Shown: piece by piece, positions 16,800 through 28,440 of the stretch | Position numbering within the stretch: position 1 is the stretch's first letter | How the letters are laid out: each line of letters opens with the position of its first letter | The notes under the pieces: model-generated | The model's input: the letters and a program-made list of their open reading frames with translations, nothing else | Databases searched by the model: none | What the model was told of the DNA's origin: nothing | NCBI GenBank assembly: GCA_003508835.1 | Contig: PUFA01000006.1 | Location: forward strand, 248,001 to 312,000 | DNA: 64,000 nucleotides | DNA from: Eonycteris spelaea | Taxonomy: Eukaryota > Chordata > Mammalia > Chiroptera > Pteropodidae | Reading direction: 5' to 3' | Made by a program: the position numbers and the translations under genes

Positions 16800-17160
16800 G
16801 GAACACCCTTCGCCCCCAGACACTCACCCAAGGCCTTCGAAGCTGACCTGCCAGCCCACCATCAGGCCGAGCCCATCCCGAAGCCTAAGCGCTCGCCTTT
16901 GCGGTTGCCTTCGCCCGGGGCGGGTTTCGTCTCCTCTGCAGCTCAGCAGTTCAGTTCCGATTTCTACGCAGGGTCTGTGAGGCCGCAGCCAGGTTCTTGC
17001 GTCCTTGCAGAAGTCCGGCCGCTAAGGTCTGCGGGTTTAGGGGAAGGTGTTAACCTCCCTCCAGAGTCGCGATTCCCTGATCCTTGTCCAAAGATTGTCT
17101 ACCCCGGCCTCGAAAGAGGGGAATTTGAGCCAATTATCCGGATAATTTGTTCTCACTAGG
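16800..17160. promoter_or_regulatory. CpG-rich block with palindromic AT core
   Basis: A CpG-rich block that ends in a perfect 16-bp palindrome AATTATCCGGATAATT at 17132-17147, which contains inverted GATAA/TTATC words. No repeat is recognised. Confidence 0.4.
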
Positions 17161-17369
17161 CAGCAAATTCGATTTTTTTTTCCTGACTGCCTACACACAC
17201 ATTAGCACAGCTGGTTCGCAGAAAGAGGAAGTAGGCATTAAATTCACCGATTCTTAGTTCAGAGTGCCTTCCCCATTGGGGGACGACGGGCAAAGCCGAG
17301 AAGTGAAAAGCGAATCCCAAAAAAACTGAAAACAACTCACTCCACCCCACCTAAAACTAATAGGTGACA

Positions 17370-19290
17370 GGACTTCTAGGAAGACGCCTGCCCGGCCAAC
17401 CCGCCTACAGCGTACAGGATCCGAGCTCGAGCGAGGGGAAGTCACCGGCCAGCGGCTGTCGCAGCGGCGAACTGGAAACCCGTAATTTTTGCGGCTGCAG
17501 CGGGAACAGTCTCTGCGATGGGACCAGCCTGTCTGGCAAGGACCATCGAGTCACTGGAGCCCTCTTCTCTCCTAGTTCTGAAACCCGAGGCGCCGCAGAA
17601 AACCAGCACCCACCTTGCCAGCTCAAGGCCCCAGACTTTTCTAAAACGAAAAAGATCATCCCGTACCCCGGGCGGAACCCGCTCCACGGGTTCCCTACGG
17701 GGGGTATTCCAAGCACGGAAAGGGGGCAAAAAGGCTGTGGATTCCGGCCTCCTGCCACCCCCAATCCGGACTCCCTCATCCTCAAATCACAACACTGAGG
17801 ATCCCCCCGCCCCCCACACACACTGGAAGCTAGGAAAAGTTCAAGCTCCAGATTCCGGGGGAATTTGGAGAAGTTCTGCTCAGGACCCCTGTGCTCACCA
17901 CCAGGGCGTCCGCGGCCCTTGCGCAAGGTCTGGGAACTTGTGACAAGCGAGAAAGTTCAGCCGGCGGTGTCCGGGAGACCGCCTGTTCCGGTCCAGGAGC
18001 GGTCACGGACACCCGGATGGGAGACCCAGAGAGCTGACACTCCGGCAGTCCCCGCAGCCCCTCGGCCGCTCCACCAGTGCACCGCGAGACTGGCTCCAGG
18101 GCTGGCCCCCAGCCTGCGGGTCCCCGCCAGAGCTCCCCGACCCAGACCAGCCGAGGCCGCCGGACGCAAAACGAATTCCAGGGAACTACGGCCGCTGAGC
18201 CCCAAACACCCACCTGGGGGGCCTTAGCCTGAGCCGGCGTTTACGAAGACTGAGGGTGGCTGAGAGCGGAATCACCCCCAACAGGAGAATTCGAGCGGAA
18301 TCGCAAACCAAGAGAAAAGGCGCACTCGTGAGCCGCAACAGAGTTTGAGCGCGAGTCGCGCGAGCAGGACTAGAGCCGAATCCCCGGCGATGCCCTGGGC
18401 ACTACGGGGCTCGCTGAGCGTTATGCACGCAGAAGCTGGAGAGGCATGGGCGGCCCCTGCGCTCCCGGGTGGGGACCTGAGCGGCGGGCGGCGCCTCCTA
18501 CCCAGCCCCAGCCCGGGGCTCTGCGATGCCCGAGGCCGCATCTGTTCCGCATTACCCCGGCCACCTCCTCCCCACCCCCTCCAAACTGAGAAGGATTTGT
18601 CTCCGCTTAATATCCAAACCTTTTTTGTATTTATTTTTTTCAGGGGCGAAGTAATATCTTCCAAATGAGGCAAAACCGTGACGGATCCAAAGCGTTCTCT
18701 GCGGGTGCCTGCGTCTCCGCGGGCCGAGGCTTCCGTCTCTGCCTCGGCGCGTTTCTGCCCACCGCTCACTCTCCTCTCCTTCTGCCTCGGGATTTCGAGT
18801 TCTGCGCTCTTTCTGGCTCTGAGTTGCTCGCTCTCTTACTCCGTTTTTCGCCCTGGATGTTGTTCCCTCTCTCTCTCCCTGACTGTGTCCCTCTGGCCTT
18901 CCCCTCCTCTTCCTCTGTTCCTGCGCAGTCTGTCTGTCTGGCCAAGTCCCTGGCCCCAAGCAAACTTTCGATCCTCCTAGCTGGCACGGGACTGCAGGAC
19001 CACAGGAGGGGAGGCGGTCCCTCTACCTCCCCGCTCCGGCGCCCCTCCCGGTTCAGCCCCGCCCGCTCGCACCTGGTCTTCCCGGCCGGTGCTGCCGCCG
19101 CCGCTGCCATCTACGCGCGCCGTGGCCGGGCCCGGAGTTTTAAACCGCGTTTCCCGGGCGCCCAATGCGGGCCCACGCGCTCCCAAATGGCCCAGTGGCT
19201 GCCAATCACGTGCCGCTCCCGCCCCCGGCCCGCCCCGCCGGTGCTGCAGAGCCGCTGTAGGCCTAGGTCGCTGGGGTCCGACCGTCGGTA
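17370..19290. promoter_or_regulatory. main CpG island of the locus
   Basis: About 1.9 kb of CpG-dense DNA. At 18590-18665 it is interrupted by an AT-rich, probably constrained block (TTAATATCCAAACC, TTTTTTTGTATTTATTT-like run, GAAGTAATATCTTCC). The right end, 19100-19290, looks like a promoter core and is described separately. Broad CpG islands over developmental regulators are commonly Polycomb targets (general knowledge). No coding sequence is recognised in it. Confidence 0.6.
19110..19287. promoter_or_regulatory. bidirectional promoter-like core with plus-strand splice donor
   Basis: Contains CCAATCACGTGCC (a CCAAT box joined to an E-box, 19202-19214), GC boxes (CCCGCCCCCGGCCCGCCCCGCC) and, reading left on the minus strand, a second inverted CCAAT and GGTTTAAAACTCC (a TATA-like word at about 19137-19146). 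On the plus side a strong consensus donor, CCGTCG|GTAAGT, ends a possible first exon at 19287. A minus-strand transcript starting near 19100 would be co-directional with DMBX1 and could be a distal untranslated first exon. A plus-strand transcript would be a divergent non-coding RNA. Neither is proven. Confidence 0.45.
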
Positions 19291-19557
19291 AGTCTGTGGA
19301 AAAGGCCAGCGTCCTTCATCTCCTCTGAATCTCTGTCACTCGGCCTTTGGGCCGGGATCTCTACCTCTGTCCGGTCTACAGAAGCCACAGGCCGATCCCG
19401 GGGGCGAGAAGGAGTCTTGAGAAAACTTCCCCTCCCAAGGCCTCAACCGAAGCCGACTGCTGCGGGCTAAGCTCTAGGGTTCCTAGCGATGGCGTGAAGG
19501 AGCCCTGACTCCCTTCCCCGCTGTCCCCCCAAGATTGGCCTTGAGCTTTGCGCGGGG

Positions 19558-19564
19558 GTGCGCG

Positions 19565-19607
<43 letters not shown>
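19558..19607. repeat. (CG)n(CA)n microsatellite
   Basis: A short CG run followed by about 18 CA units. The open frames across it are artefacts. Confidence 0.95.
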
Positions 19608-19610
<3 letters not shown>

Positions 19611-22080
19611 CTCTATCAGTCCCACACCACCAGCAGCCCTGCTATGTCTGCGACCACCACACCACAACACCCCACAACCCGCAATTAGAGCTCACTGCCC
19701 ACACACTCAGTCCCTACACAGGATGGCACTCCTAGCAGCCACACCTGTCTGGCAGCTGGAGACCTCTTGGAGAGGCCGCCAGTGTGACATTCAGCTTCAC
19801 ACGCAGCACACTCACCTGTCTCAAGGGAGACAGACACAGGATGCCTGGCTCACAAGGGGAAAATCCTGGGCCTGGGGCGCAGTGAGTTCCTGCCAGTGCA
19901 CCACGCTCTCTAGGCAGGACCCATTCACAGGAAGACAGTGTTCTGGAGCTGGCTCTGGGGCCATGTGGTGATGAGGCTGCCTCCTAAGAGGTGTCTGAGG
20001 TGTGTGCCAGAGGGGCGGGTTAACACCCACGCTGTGGGCTATGCCCAGTGGCAAGTATTGAGGCTCTGCGTGTGTGGCTATGTGGAAATGACTGGAGAAG
20101 CGCTTGGCCAGGTACGTGCAGCATGTGGAGCATATACAGCCCGTGTCCTTGTAGGCTGGGATGCTGTGGGGCCTGCCTTTGGCTACAGTGGCAGCAACTG
20201 TGAGTTGCATGCGGAGAGTGTCCTTGTGACCGGGGCTCCCATGATCACAAGTTTACGTTTAACTGTGGAGCCTCATATGGCCATTAAGTCCTTTCTGTGT
20301 GTATAGCCAATCCTTGTGTAATTGTAAGTTCAAATGTGGTTGTGAATCCAGGTGGCTGGGTGCAGAATGGACACAGGGCAGGCACGAGGGCTTACACTTG
20401 GGGCCAGGCAGCTGGCCCCTGGTTCTGACATTCCCTCTGGTCTGTAAGTGAAGCCCCCTAGGTCTAGCTCCTGGGAGCTGGACAGTGTGCTTTAGGGGCA
20501 AAGGTATGGAGAGGTGGGAGGTATTGGCTGGCGCATGCTGCCAGTAGGTTTTAGAATCCGGGCCTGGGTTAAGAGGTCAGGAATTTTGGCCTGGACGGGG
20601 CAGAAGGGGCCAGTAGACAGATTTGAGGGTTGATCCTCAGGCACTTAGGGTCTGAGCGCCTCATGGTGGGCGGGAGCGGTGGGCCTCAGAAGGGAGGGGA
20701 GAGAAGGGGGACGGTAAGAGGATTAGGCTGCTTAGACCCTTTTCTCCCACCAGGATCCTCCACCCCCGCCCCAAAGCTCCAGAAAAGATTTCTTCTGCCA
20801 AAGCAAAACCGTTTAGGCTCCATTTAAAGGGACAAGAAAGGTGGAGATGGGGGCTTTAAGTAACCTTTTAATTTCCTTCAGAGGTCCGGTCCTGTGAGGG
20901 AGGAAAAGGGAAGAACAAGGAAGGAAGAGAAGAGAAGGGGAAGGGAAAAGGGAAGGGAAGGCTGTTTCTTTGGCTTAGATCATCAGGACAGCGGACTGCT
21001 GCTCCAAATGCTGGAGAATTGGTGGAAAGGACACTGCGCCCCCACCTGGCTGCCCTTCACACACAATCACGCAGCTCATCCTGGAGAAAATTGCAACCCC
21101 TACACACACACACACACAGTCCTTCAGTCACACGTACAGACCTGGATACAGCTGCATATATGGAGGGTTATACTTAGAGACACACGAACAAAGGGGTGTC
21201 ACTGAAGTCCCTTCCGTGGTAGCACAGATGCGGAGTCCCTCCATGCTCCTAGCCACCCCGACTTGGTGGCGCAGAGGGCGAGGACGTTTGCTGAGAGCAT
21301 GCCCCCAAGAGGAATCTTGGCTTCACTTGGGATTCCCTTTCCAGAAAATAGGAGCATCATCTTTCTTTGCCAAGGACCTAACTCCAACCCATTCCTCCCT
21401 AATTTCTGCCTCAGACTGGACAGGAGCTGCTGGGCAGACTAGAGGGATGAGGATCCCAACCCAGCCTGAGCCTGACTTAGGGCCAGGCCTGCCAGGCTCA
21501 GACTAGGGGAGCAGGGCTGTTAAGGATAGTGCAGGTGCTGCTGGTGAGCTGAGGGCTACTGAGGGCTCCAGGTTGTGGGGCACAGGTCCTAACTCGGCAC
21601 CTGCTCTTTGAAGGAACTTGTCTGCCACACAGACTCTGAGCCCAGCTAAAGAAACCCTTGCTAGTCTCCTATCCCAGGTTCCTGCCAGTGTCAGTTGTCC
21701 CAGCCCTGGAGGTCTGGAGGTGGTGGCTGCATGTCTAGTATGCCCTGAGCCTCATGGTACACACTGGGCCTCCACAGACTGGAATGACCAGACACCCGGA
21801 GCAGTCCCCACAACCAGATCACACCTCGTAGGGAAGCACAGGCCTCTACAGGGGAACATCTGTGGACAGAGAGAACACCACCTCTCAGCCACATTCCCAC
21901 CACTGTGTACTTCCACAGATGTTGCACAACAGTGCGGGGCTCTGGGTTGATTATGGATACTTATAGGGAGGGAGACGCAAAATCCCTAGAACGTGCTGGG
22001 ACTGAAAGAGAGGAAAATGGAATAGGAGGCTAAGGGGAAGGTGTCCTTTAGGGAAGCCTGGGGGAATGGGGAGCTTGGCA
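19608..22080. other. unique sequence, nothing recognised
   Basis: A purine-rich GGAAAAGGGAAG patch at 20895-20960 and a short CA repeat at 21103-21118. No interspersed repeat or coding signal is recognised. Confidence 0.5.
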
Positions 22081-22084
22081 TGCC

Positions 22085-22445
22085 ACGATGTAGGTGGGTT
22101 TTACTGATTTAACAAAATTATTCTGAAGGTGCTACCGTCTAGACAGGAGCTAAGAAGTGGAAATGATTCAGGGCCTCCCTCCCTAGCCTGCTCCTGGAGC
22201 TTCCCCACCTGCAGCCCCAGGGCTGCAGTTGACACCTTCAAAGGGCTTAAAAGGAAGGCATCCCCAGACTGGCTGAGGACCCACCCCCAATAGACTTTCC
22301 TGGCCTCCGGGGGCCTGGAGTGGAGGCAGCGGTACATTTCCCATGTGCTTGATGTTTGTGCGTATTCATTACCCTGAGAGTTACATGTAGATGAGTAGTT
22401 ACCTGTATATACTCCTACATGTATGTAACACATTTAAATAGGCAA
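22085..22445. promoter_or_regulatory. weak candidate regulatory block
   Basis: Repeat-free. It contains TTTTACTGATTTAACAAAATT at its left end and GCGTATTCATTACCC near its right end. Evidence is weak. Confidence 0.25.
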
Positions 22446-23029
22446 TATGTGAATGTAGACCAGGCCTATGTGGATTGTGTTTGCGGGGCGTGGGGTAGAG
22501 GCAGGAGGTTGGGGTGGGGGAGGGGAGTGGTGTTGGGAAGACATTACTAAATTGGACCAAGGTGAGGGGTAGGCAAGGGACAGGTTAACTTAGGAACCTG
22601 GGAAAACAGGGCTTCAGGCAGGCCTGAAAACTCCAAGGCCGCCAGGTGCCAGCCTCTCTGAAGAAAGATCTAGAAAGGGAAGGTCCGAGGTTCCCCTAGA
22701 GTCCCAAGGCAGACCCCGGTCCTTGGCTTTAAACTCGGATTAGAGTAGCAATGCCAGCCCTCCCCAACCCCATACACACATTCTGAAAGAGATCTCCGTA
22801 GCCTCCTTGGTCACTCACAGCACGAGAGGGGAGGAGGCAGATGGCCTGATAGGGCGACCCTGGGCATTCCCCGCGGGGAAGAGGATACCCTTGAAATTCG
22901 GGAACACCCGGCTACGATGGAAGAGGCTTGACAAGGAGACTTGAGACCGTGCCCCTCCTCGCTTCTTCCCCGAGGCCCACACTCCTCTAAGTCCAAAGGA
23001 GCCAAGAGTCGGAAAGCCTGAGTCCGGGT
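22446..23029. other. unique sequence, nothing recognised
   Basis: GC content climbs toward the CpG block on the right; no gene or repeat signal. Confidence 0.5.
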
Positions 23030-23450
23030 TTGAGGTGGGGCGCCCGTTCCACTCCCATCCCGGTCCCTCTCCGGCCCCTGCGGCTGGCGCTCCAGGGGTC
23101 AATGGTTAGGTGGTGGGCGGCTTAGAGCTAATTCGAGAGTTAATGGCAACGGCCCGGCCCCCCGCGGTCCCCTCCACCCCCACCCCCGCCCCCCTCCCCA
23201 CCCCCGGGCAGGGCCTCGGGCCGCCCGCATCTGCGCGGTCCGCGGCGATTCATCATCTTGATCCATGGCGCGCGCTGACGGCGGCCCCGGCCGCGCTGAC
23301 AAGACTAACAAAGCAATTTGCCACGAGCCATCTCCTGGACAGGTTATTAGCGCGGCCGCCGCTTAAAGAGCCCTCCCCACCCGCACCCCACACCTCCCCC
23401 CGCCCCAGCGGGGCAGCTACCTGCTCTGCCCCCTCCCCCCGACAGGCTAC
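23030..23450. promoter_or_regulatory. CpG island with candidate enhancer core
   Basis: CpG-dense, repeat-free. A C-rich run at 23157-23215 is followed by GCGATTCATCATCTTGATCC, GACAAGACTAACAAAGCAAT, GGTTATTAGCGCGGCCGCCG and CTTAAAGAGCC. AACAAAG is a SOX-type word and TTAATGG/TAATTC words lie just left of the C-run. No splice or coding evidence. Confidence 0.5.
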
Positions 23451-24179
23451 TGCCCCTCACCGCCCAGAGATGCCCTTGCATATTGCTGGCCCTCTCTGAC
23501 CACCCCAGAGTACTTCCCACCGCACACCCAGTTCGCTGCCCACACGTTCCTTCCTCTCTCAGCTAGGGTTGCTACCTGTTCGGCCACCTCCCTCTGATGG
23601 GCTCTTAGCCCGCATGTGTTTCTAGCCCCTTCCCAAAATCTCTCAGCCTCTCCTCCAGTACTTCCCGACTTATCCCCTCATTTTACTCCCACTTTTACTC
23701 TCTACCCTCCTCAGTTCCCTACCCACCCCCTTACCATCAGGGACGGAAAAACCTTATGTATTCCTAGCTTTAGGGGGAAGGGGTTCTCCTGCTGTGCCTG
23801 AGTTTCCTTTGACCACTTTGGCCCCTAAGTAACTTTACTTTGGGAGGTAGGGCCGCCCAAGGCCCCTAGGTAGTTATGGAGGTGAAAGGACACTGGCTTC
23901 TCCAAGGGTGAAGTGACATGGTGAGTTAGGTGGACTTTCTCTGAGGGTAGGCTATAAATACCAGGGGGAAAGGTCTGGCCTCATCCAGACAGAGGCTCAG
24001 AGAAATGCAGGGACTTGTTCCGGGCTACACAGCAGATCAGGGCAGAGGAGAGCCTGGAACCATGTGTGACTTCCCAGGCTTGCGCTTACCCCTGGCTGCA
24101 TCCCATCTGGGAAGTAAAGGAGGCCAAGAGATCAGGGTGCCCTCACTAAGCAACTCCCCTCCCACCTGTGTACAGGTGC
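23451..24179. other. unique sequence, nothing recognised
   Basis: Pyrimidine-rich on its left half (23500-23740). A short MIR-like patch (CCAGACAGAGGCTCAGAGAA) at about 23986-24005. Confidence 0.5.
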
Positions 24180-24620
24180 AGAGAGGGTTGGGGAGAGCTA
24201 TTTGTGCAAGTGGGTGTGTGTTTGGACAGATTTATCTATATTATGTATATGTATGTGTAATGCCACACATTCAGATCCCCAAAAGCAAAGTACCTATTTG
24301 GTCATTTCAGACAGAGTCTATTTCTTGAGAGAATTCTCTGGGTAGAGTGTAAGTGATATATATATCAGGTTCTGTGTGGGTGAAAGAAAAGATGTGTACT
24401 TGTGAGCTCCTAGGTGTGAGTCTGGATGCATGCACATAGCCAAGTGTTGCACATGTGTGTACTTGCACAAGTGTGTTCAAGTGCGTCTCTGAATATATGT
24501 AGCGGTTACTTCGTGTATGTGTGTGCTGGGGGCTAAGTGTGTCCCTTTGCATGTACATGGAGGCCTGGGAGGGGCCTGCATGTGGCACATGTGTGAATGT
24601 GGCTATGCACACCTAGGGTA
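24180..24620. repeat. degenerate TG-rich tract
   Basis: Broken TGTGTG/TATGTG words, with a TATATATATCA patch at 24358-24367. An aged microsatellite. Confidence 0.65.
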
Positions 24621-25024
24621 ACTAGACTTCAAAACAGGAAAGAGCCTCCACCTCCTTGTTCGCTCCTCTCTTAGATCCAGCTTCAATATTTCCAAACTGT
24701 CAGCCTCCAAAGCTGGGTGGTGGGGAGAGACATAGTCCTACTCTGAGAGCCTGGGAGAGCTCCTTCTGTGAGAACTGGCTATGGGAGGGGAAGTTCTCTG
24801 CAGGGCAGGCTGTCTTGAACTTCCACCAGGACGCAGGTTGGTGCTAAGCACCCAGACTGGGGCAGGGGAATGGACCATGTGTCAGGAACCTGGTTTTTTC
24901 TTTTCCACTGGCCAACCAGGCCATGTCTTCATCCATGGGGAGGCCCAGCTCTGTCGCTGCCTGCGCCACCACTGTGTCCCTGCGTGAAATATGGGGGGCA
25001 CAGGCCGCGCTGGGGAGATTTGTC

Positions 25025-25245
25025 ATCCGTGCTCAGCGGGTGACTCTATCTGCAGACTATTAGAGTATAAAATATATTTTACAAGAGTTTTAGCTACAGG
25101 TGACTTGCTCTTTATTACTAGATGTGGGCAAAATCAATACTTCTGTAACTAAAAGATCATTTATTTTGCTTTTTGAAACATTTTTCAACAGGGGCACTGG
25201 CTAAGCTTGCAAAGCTATGATTAAGAGTTATGGCGGCGCCTGTTT
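25025..25245. promoter_or_regulatory. candidate conserved element
   Basis: An AT-rich, repeat-free block (GACTATTAGAGTATAAAATA, CTTTATTACTAGATGTGGGC, AGATCATTTATTTTGC, CTATGATTAAGAGTTATGGC) ending in GCGGCGCC. It stands out from the surrounding CA/TG-rich DNA. Confidence 0.4.
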
Positions 25246-25294
25246 CCCTTAACCCTTTAAGTCCCACAGCCCAGGCACTCCTAGCACTAGTACC

Positions 25295-25620
25295 TGCCTG
25301 TGGAAAACCAGACACACAGATACACAGACACACATTCCCAATTGCAGCAAACACACTGACGAAGTGCACAGGCCCCCACTCTGATAAAGCCATCATGCAG
25401 ATACACAGATCCTCATACATGTATACATACACTGTCCCAGGCACCCCTAGAAATATAGTGGCACACACACTCCTTTCCACACAGAAACTCACAAATAAAA
25501 CGCACATGGGCACAAGTGCAAGCTACATGAATGCCACCAGCACGCACTTCTACATCCAAATATCTCCCACCTCATGCACGCTTAAACTCTGTGACACCGA
25601 GATGTGCATAGTCACATTGT
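25295..25620. repeat. degenerate CA-rich tract
   Basis: Many broken ACACAC/ACAGAT words. An open frame of about 130 codons here is a composition artefact. Confidence 0.7.
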
Positions 25621-26094
25621 GCTGAATTCTGACTCTGGGTCAGTGGCTAGCCAAGGGTGTCAGATGCTGAGGGATTCTCATGAATGCAGCTACAGTCACT
25701 ATGGGCAAGGAGTGGAGAGAGCCCAGGAATGTCAAGGCCACAGAGGGGCCCAGACAGCCCTGCCACTTTTCAGTCAACTAAAACATGGAATGGTCTTTCC
25801 GAAAACCAAGCCACCATATATGAAAGCTGTGAAGTCATATACCTCTCTCAAGACTGCTCATTAGTGATCACCCCGGCCTGAGTGGGTTCAGGATGATTAA
25901 GTGGCTACATTCTCAGAATGGCATTACCTAACCAGATTGAAGGTGTCTTCTATCCATTATCTGAATCAGCAAGTCAGCATTAACCAGTTGTTGTTTATCT
26001 CAGGGTTGGGGAGACACATAGAGGAAACTGTGAGTTAACCTACCCATAGGTAAAGCTCTAATGGTGAGATTTCAGACAATAAGACTGGCCAGCT

Positions 26095-26640
26095 GTATCA
26101 GTTATCCATGGCTGCATAACAAATTACCCCCAAACTTAAGTGGTTTAAAAGAAACATTTATTATATCACAGTTTCTGCAGGTCAGGAATCCAGGAGCATC
26201 CTAGCTGAGTGGTTCTGGCTTGGGGTCTCTCATAGGTTGCAGTAATATTAGTTAGGGCTACATTATCTGAAGTCTCGATTGGGTCTGGAAGGTCCCCTTT
26301 CAAGAAGGCTCATTCACATGCTTGGCTTTGGTGCTTGCTGTCAGTTGGGGTGCTTAAGTTCTCCTTCATGTGGCCTCTTCAGCAGGATAGCCTGGGCTTC
26401 TTTATGTGGTGACTGGGATCCGAGAGAGATAAAGCCAGAGAGAAAGGTCAAAATAGAAGCAGTAGCTTTTATAACCTAACCTCAAAAGTGACATCCATCC
26501 CTCTGCTATGTTCCAGCCATTATAAGTAAGTCACTAAGTCCAACCCACATTTAAGGAGAGGAGAATTAAGCTCCACCACTCAAAAGAAAAAGTATCAGCG
26601 TATTTGTGGACATAATTTAAAGCTGCCACAAAGAAGCCAG
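26095..26640 (+). repeat. ancient interspersed repeat, family not assigned
   Basis: Opens with the familiar mammalian signature TATCAGTTATCCATGGCTGC, then ATAACAAATTACCCCCAAAC, CTGCAGGTCAGGAATCCAGG and AACCTAACCTCAAAAGTGAC near the end. I recognise it as a widespread fossil element but cannot name the family with confidence. Confidence 0.65.
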
Positions 26641-26811
26641 GGGACACTTCTATTCCATACAGTGTCTGCAAAATGACAAGTATCTCTTAATGACTCCAAA
26701 CTTCAAGAAAATCATGGAGCATCCTGAAGTGGAGAGGGTATGACCAGGTGATGATGGGGACTCAGAAACAACCCTTGCTCAGGACCACAGCATCGCATTA
26801 TAACATGCACA

Positions 26812-27050
26812 GTAATTAAAGGAATGGGCCCTGGAGCCAAACTGCCTGAGTTCAAATCCAGGCTATACCACTGACTAGCTGTGTGACCTTGGGTAAGTCA
26901 CTTAACCTCTGTGTGTCAGTTCTCTTAATTGTAATAAAGGGGAAATAACACTACTGACCGGCTAGGTTTGTTATAAAGATTAAATGAGTTGACATTTAGC
27001 ATAGTGCCTGGTATGTGGTAAATGCCACATAAGTATCTGCTAATACCTAT
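26812..27050 (+). repeat. MIR SINE, nearly complete
   Basis: Sense MIR (CTGGAGCCAAACTGCCTGAG, CTAGCTGTGTGACCTTGGGT, AGTCACTTAACCTCTGTGTG, GATTAAATGAGTTGAC, ATAGTGCCTGGTATG). The best-preserved MIR in the window. Confidence 0.92.
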
Positions 27051-27059
27051 TTCCTCCCT

Positions 27060-27670
27060 CTCATTGGCAACCCCCTCCCTGTTGATACTTTCTCACAAGG
27101 GATTTATTGAGCACCTTTGATGTTCCTCAGGCTAATCCCATATACCTACCACCACCACCCCAATTACCCTGGGCCCTGCCCTATCCCCAGCCCCACAAAC
27201 CAGGGCCAAGCAGACAGGCTGGGCTCCATGAGCTCCATTTGACTGCCAGCCCAGCGCTGCCTTTTGTGGCCTCTCTGGGAATGTTGTGCAATATGTTGGC
27301 CACAAACATTTTATGAGCAAGAGGACAGAAAGAAATTTTTCTCCATCGACCAGTAATCAAGCCTGCTCCCTCCCCTTCCTCTTTGTAAGCTTCCTTGGTG
27401 ATAAGGGGGATGTTAAGGGGAACAACGTGGAGAAGGTTAAGACTGCCCTCTCCACAGGGCCCCTGAGGAGCAGCCTAGCCTCGGGGCCTCTTCCCCCAAC
27501 CTCTCCAGTGCCAAACCTGAAACAATCATCCCTGCCATGGAGGGGTAGGCAGACCTGGATCTCGGAGACTTGGATTCGAAGGACCTCAGATCCTTAGTTG
27601 CTTGGGGCAAGCACCTCCTCCCAGGTCATCTGGTGTAGGAGTCCCAAGACATTTCACCCAAATACCAAGA
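27060..27670. other. unique sequence, nothing recognised
   Basis: An L2-like word (GGGATTTATTGAGCACCTTTG) at about 27099-27119; otherwise ordinary sequence. Confidence 0.5.
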
Positions 27671-27679
27671 AAAGATAAA

Positions 27680-27890
27680 AGGTAAGATACTGATCATAAA
27701 GCTACATTTATTACATCTGAAGTTCTATCCTCTCTGTTCCGGGATTTTACCTTTTTGACGCGAACACATTTTTTCTTTTCTGCAGTGATATTGACAACTG
27801 TTGGTAGTTTTCCCTCAGTGCCCTTATATGACAAAACTAATGGCTGGCAACTTTAAGCTGGGACTCACATTTTAAAATATCACTCTCTTC
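27680..27890. promoter_or_regulatory. weak candidate regulatory block
   Basis: AT-rich, repeat-free, with an isolated CpG pair in TTTTTGACGCGAACACATTT and GATCATAAAGCTACATTTATT. Low confidence. Confidence 0.25.
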
Positions 27891-28440
27891 TATGCAGGAA
27901 ACACAAAACCATCCACACGCTGTCAAGAATATCTGCTGACCACTGGCCTGGGCTCAGACACCAGGTAAAGGGGGAGCTCGCCACACTGCCTGCCCCAGCT
28001 CTGCCAGCAACTTGGTGGACCCAGGACAAGCCCCTTCCTCTCCCCAGCCCTGGTTGGTCTCCCCATCTGCTCAGTGAGCAGGTTGGACAGATGTTCTTTC
28101 TCAGTCTATGATCTAGACCAGCTCTGGACTCTGCCCTGGAACCCCCTCCCAGCCCTCTCTGCCTTAGCCCCCATCCATCCCAACCCTGAGATGACCTCAG
28201 ATGGGTGCTGATATGCTGGGGTGGCTGGCTAGACCTGGGCTTCATCTCTAACTGGCCTGAAATGTCTCCTCGCCAGGCTCCATTGGAGACACAGTCTGAG
28301 CTGGGGGCAGGGAGATGGGCGGGGTCTTCGGCCTTTGGCCAGGGAATCTTCGTGATGCACCAGGGAGGGAGAGAAGGATTTGTCTAGGCTGGATTCTTGG
28401 GACCCCCTCCCTGCCCTGCCCCCAAGGCTTGGCTGGAGCA
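27891..28440. other. unique sequence, nothing recognised
   Basis: No gene or repeat signal. Confidence 0.5.

Noticed and set aside
16680..17159. 159-codon plus-strand frame
   Set aside because: CpG-rich, stop-poor sequence. No recognisable domain and no splice context.
17405..17926. 173-codon minus-strand frame in the main CpG island
   Set aside because: Overlapping long frames on both strands show this is composition. The product resembles nothing.
18665..19291. 208-codon plus-strand frame ending at the promoter-like core
   Set aside because: It would place coding sequence upstream of and across the CCAAT/GC-box core. Arg/Ser/Pro/Leu-rich translation is typical of CpG islands.
25230..25625. 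131-codon frame in a CA-rich tract
   Set aside because: Decayed microsatellite. The His/Thr/Tyr-rich translation is compositional.
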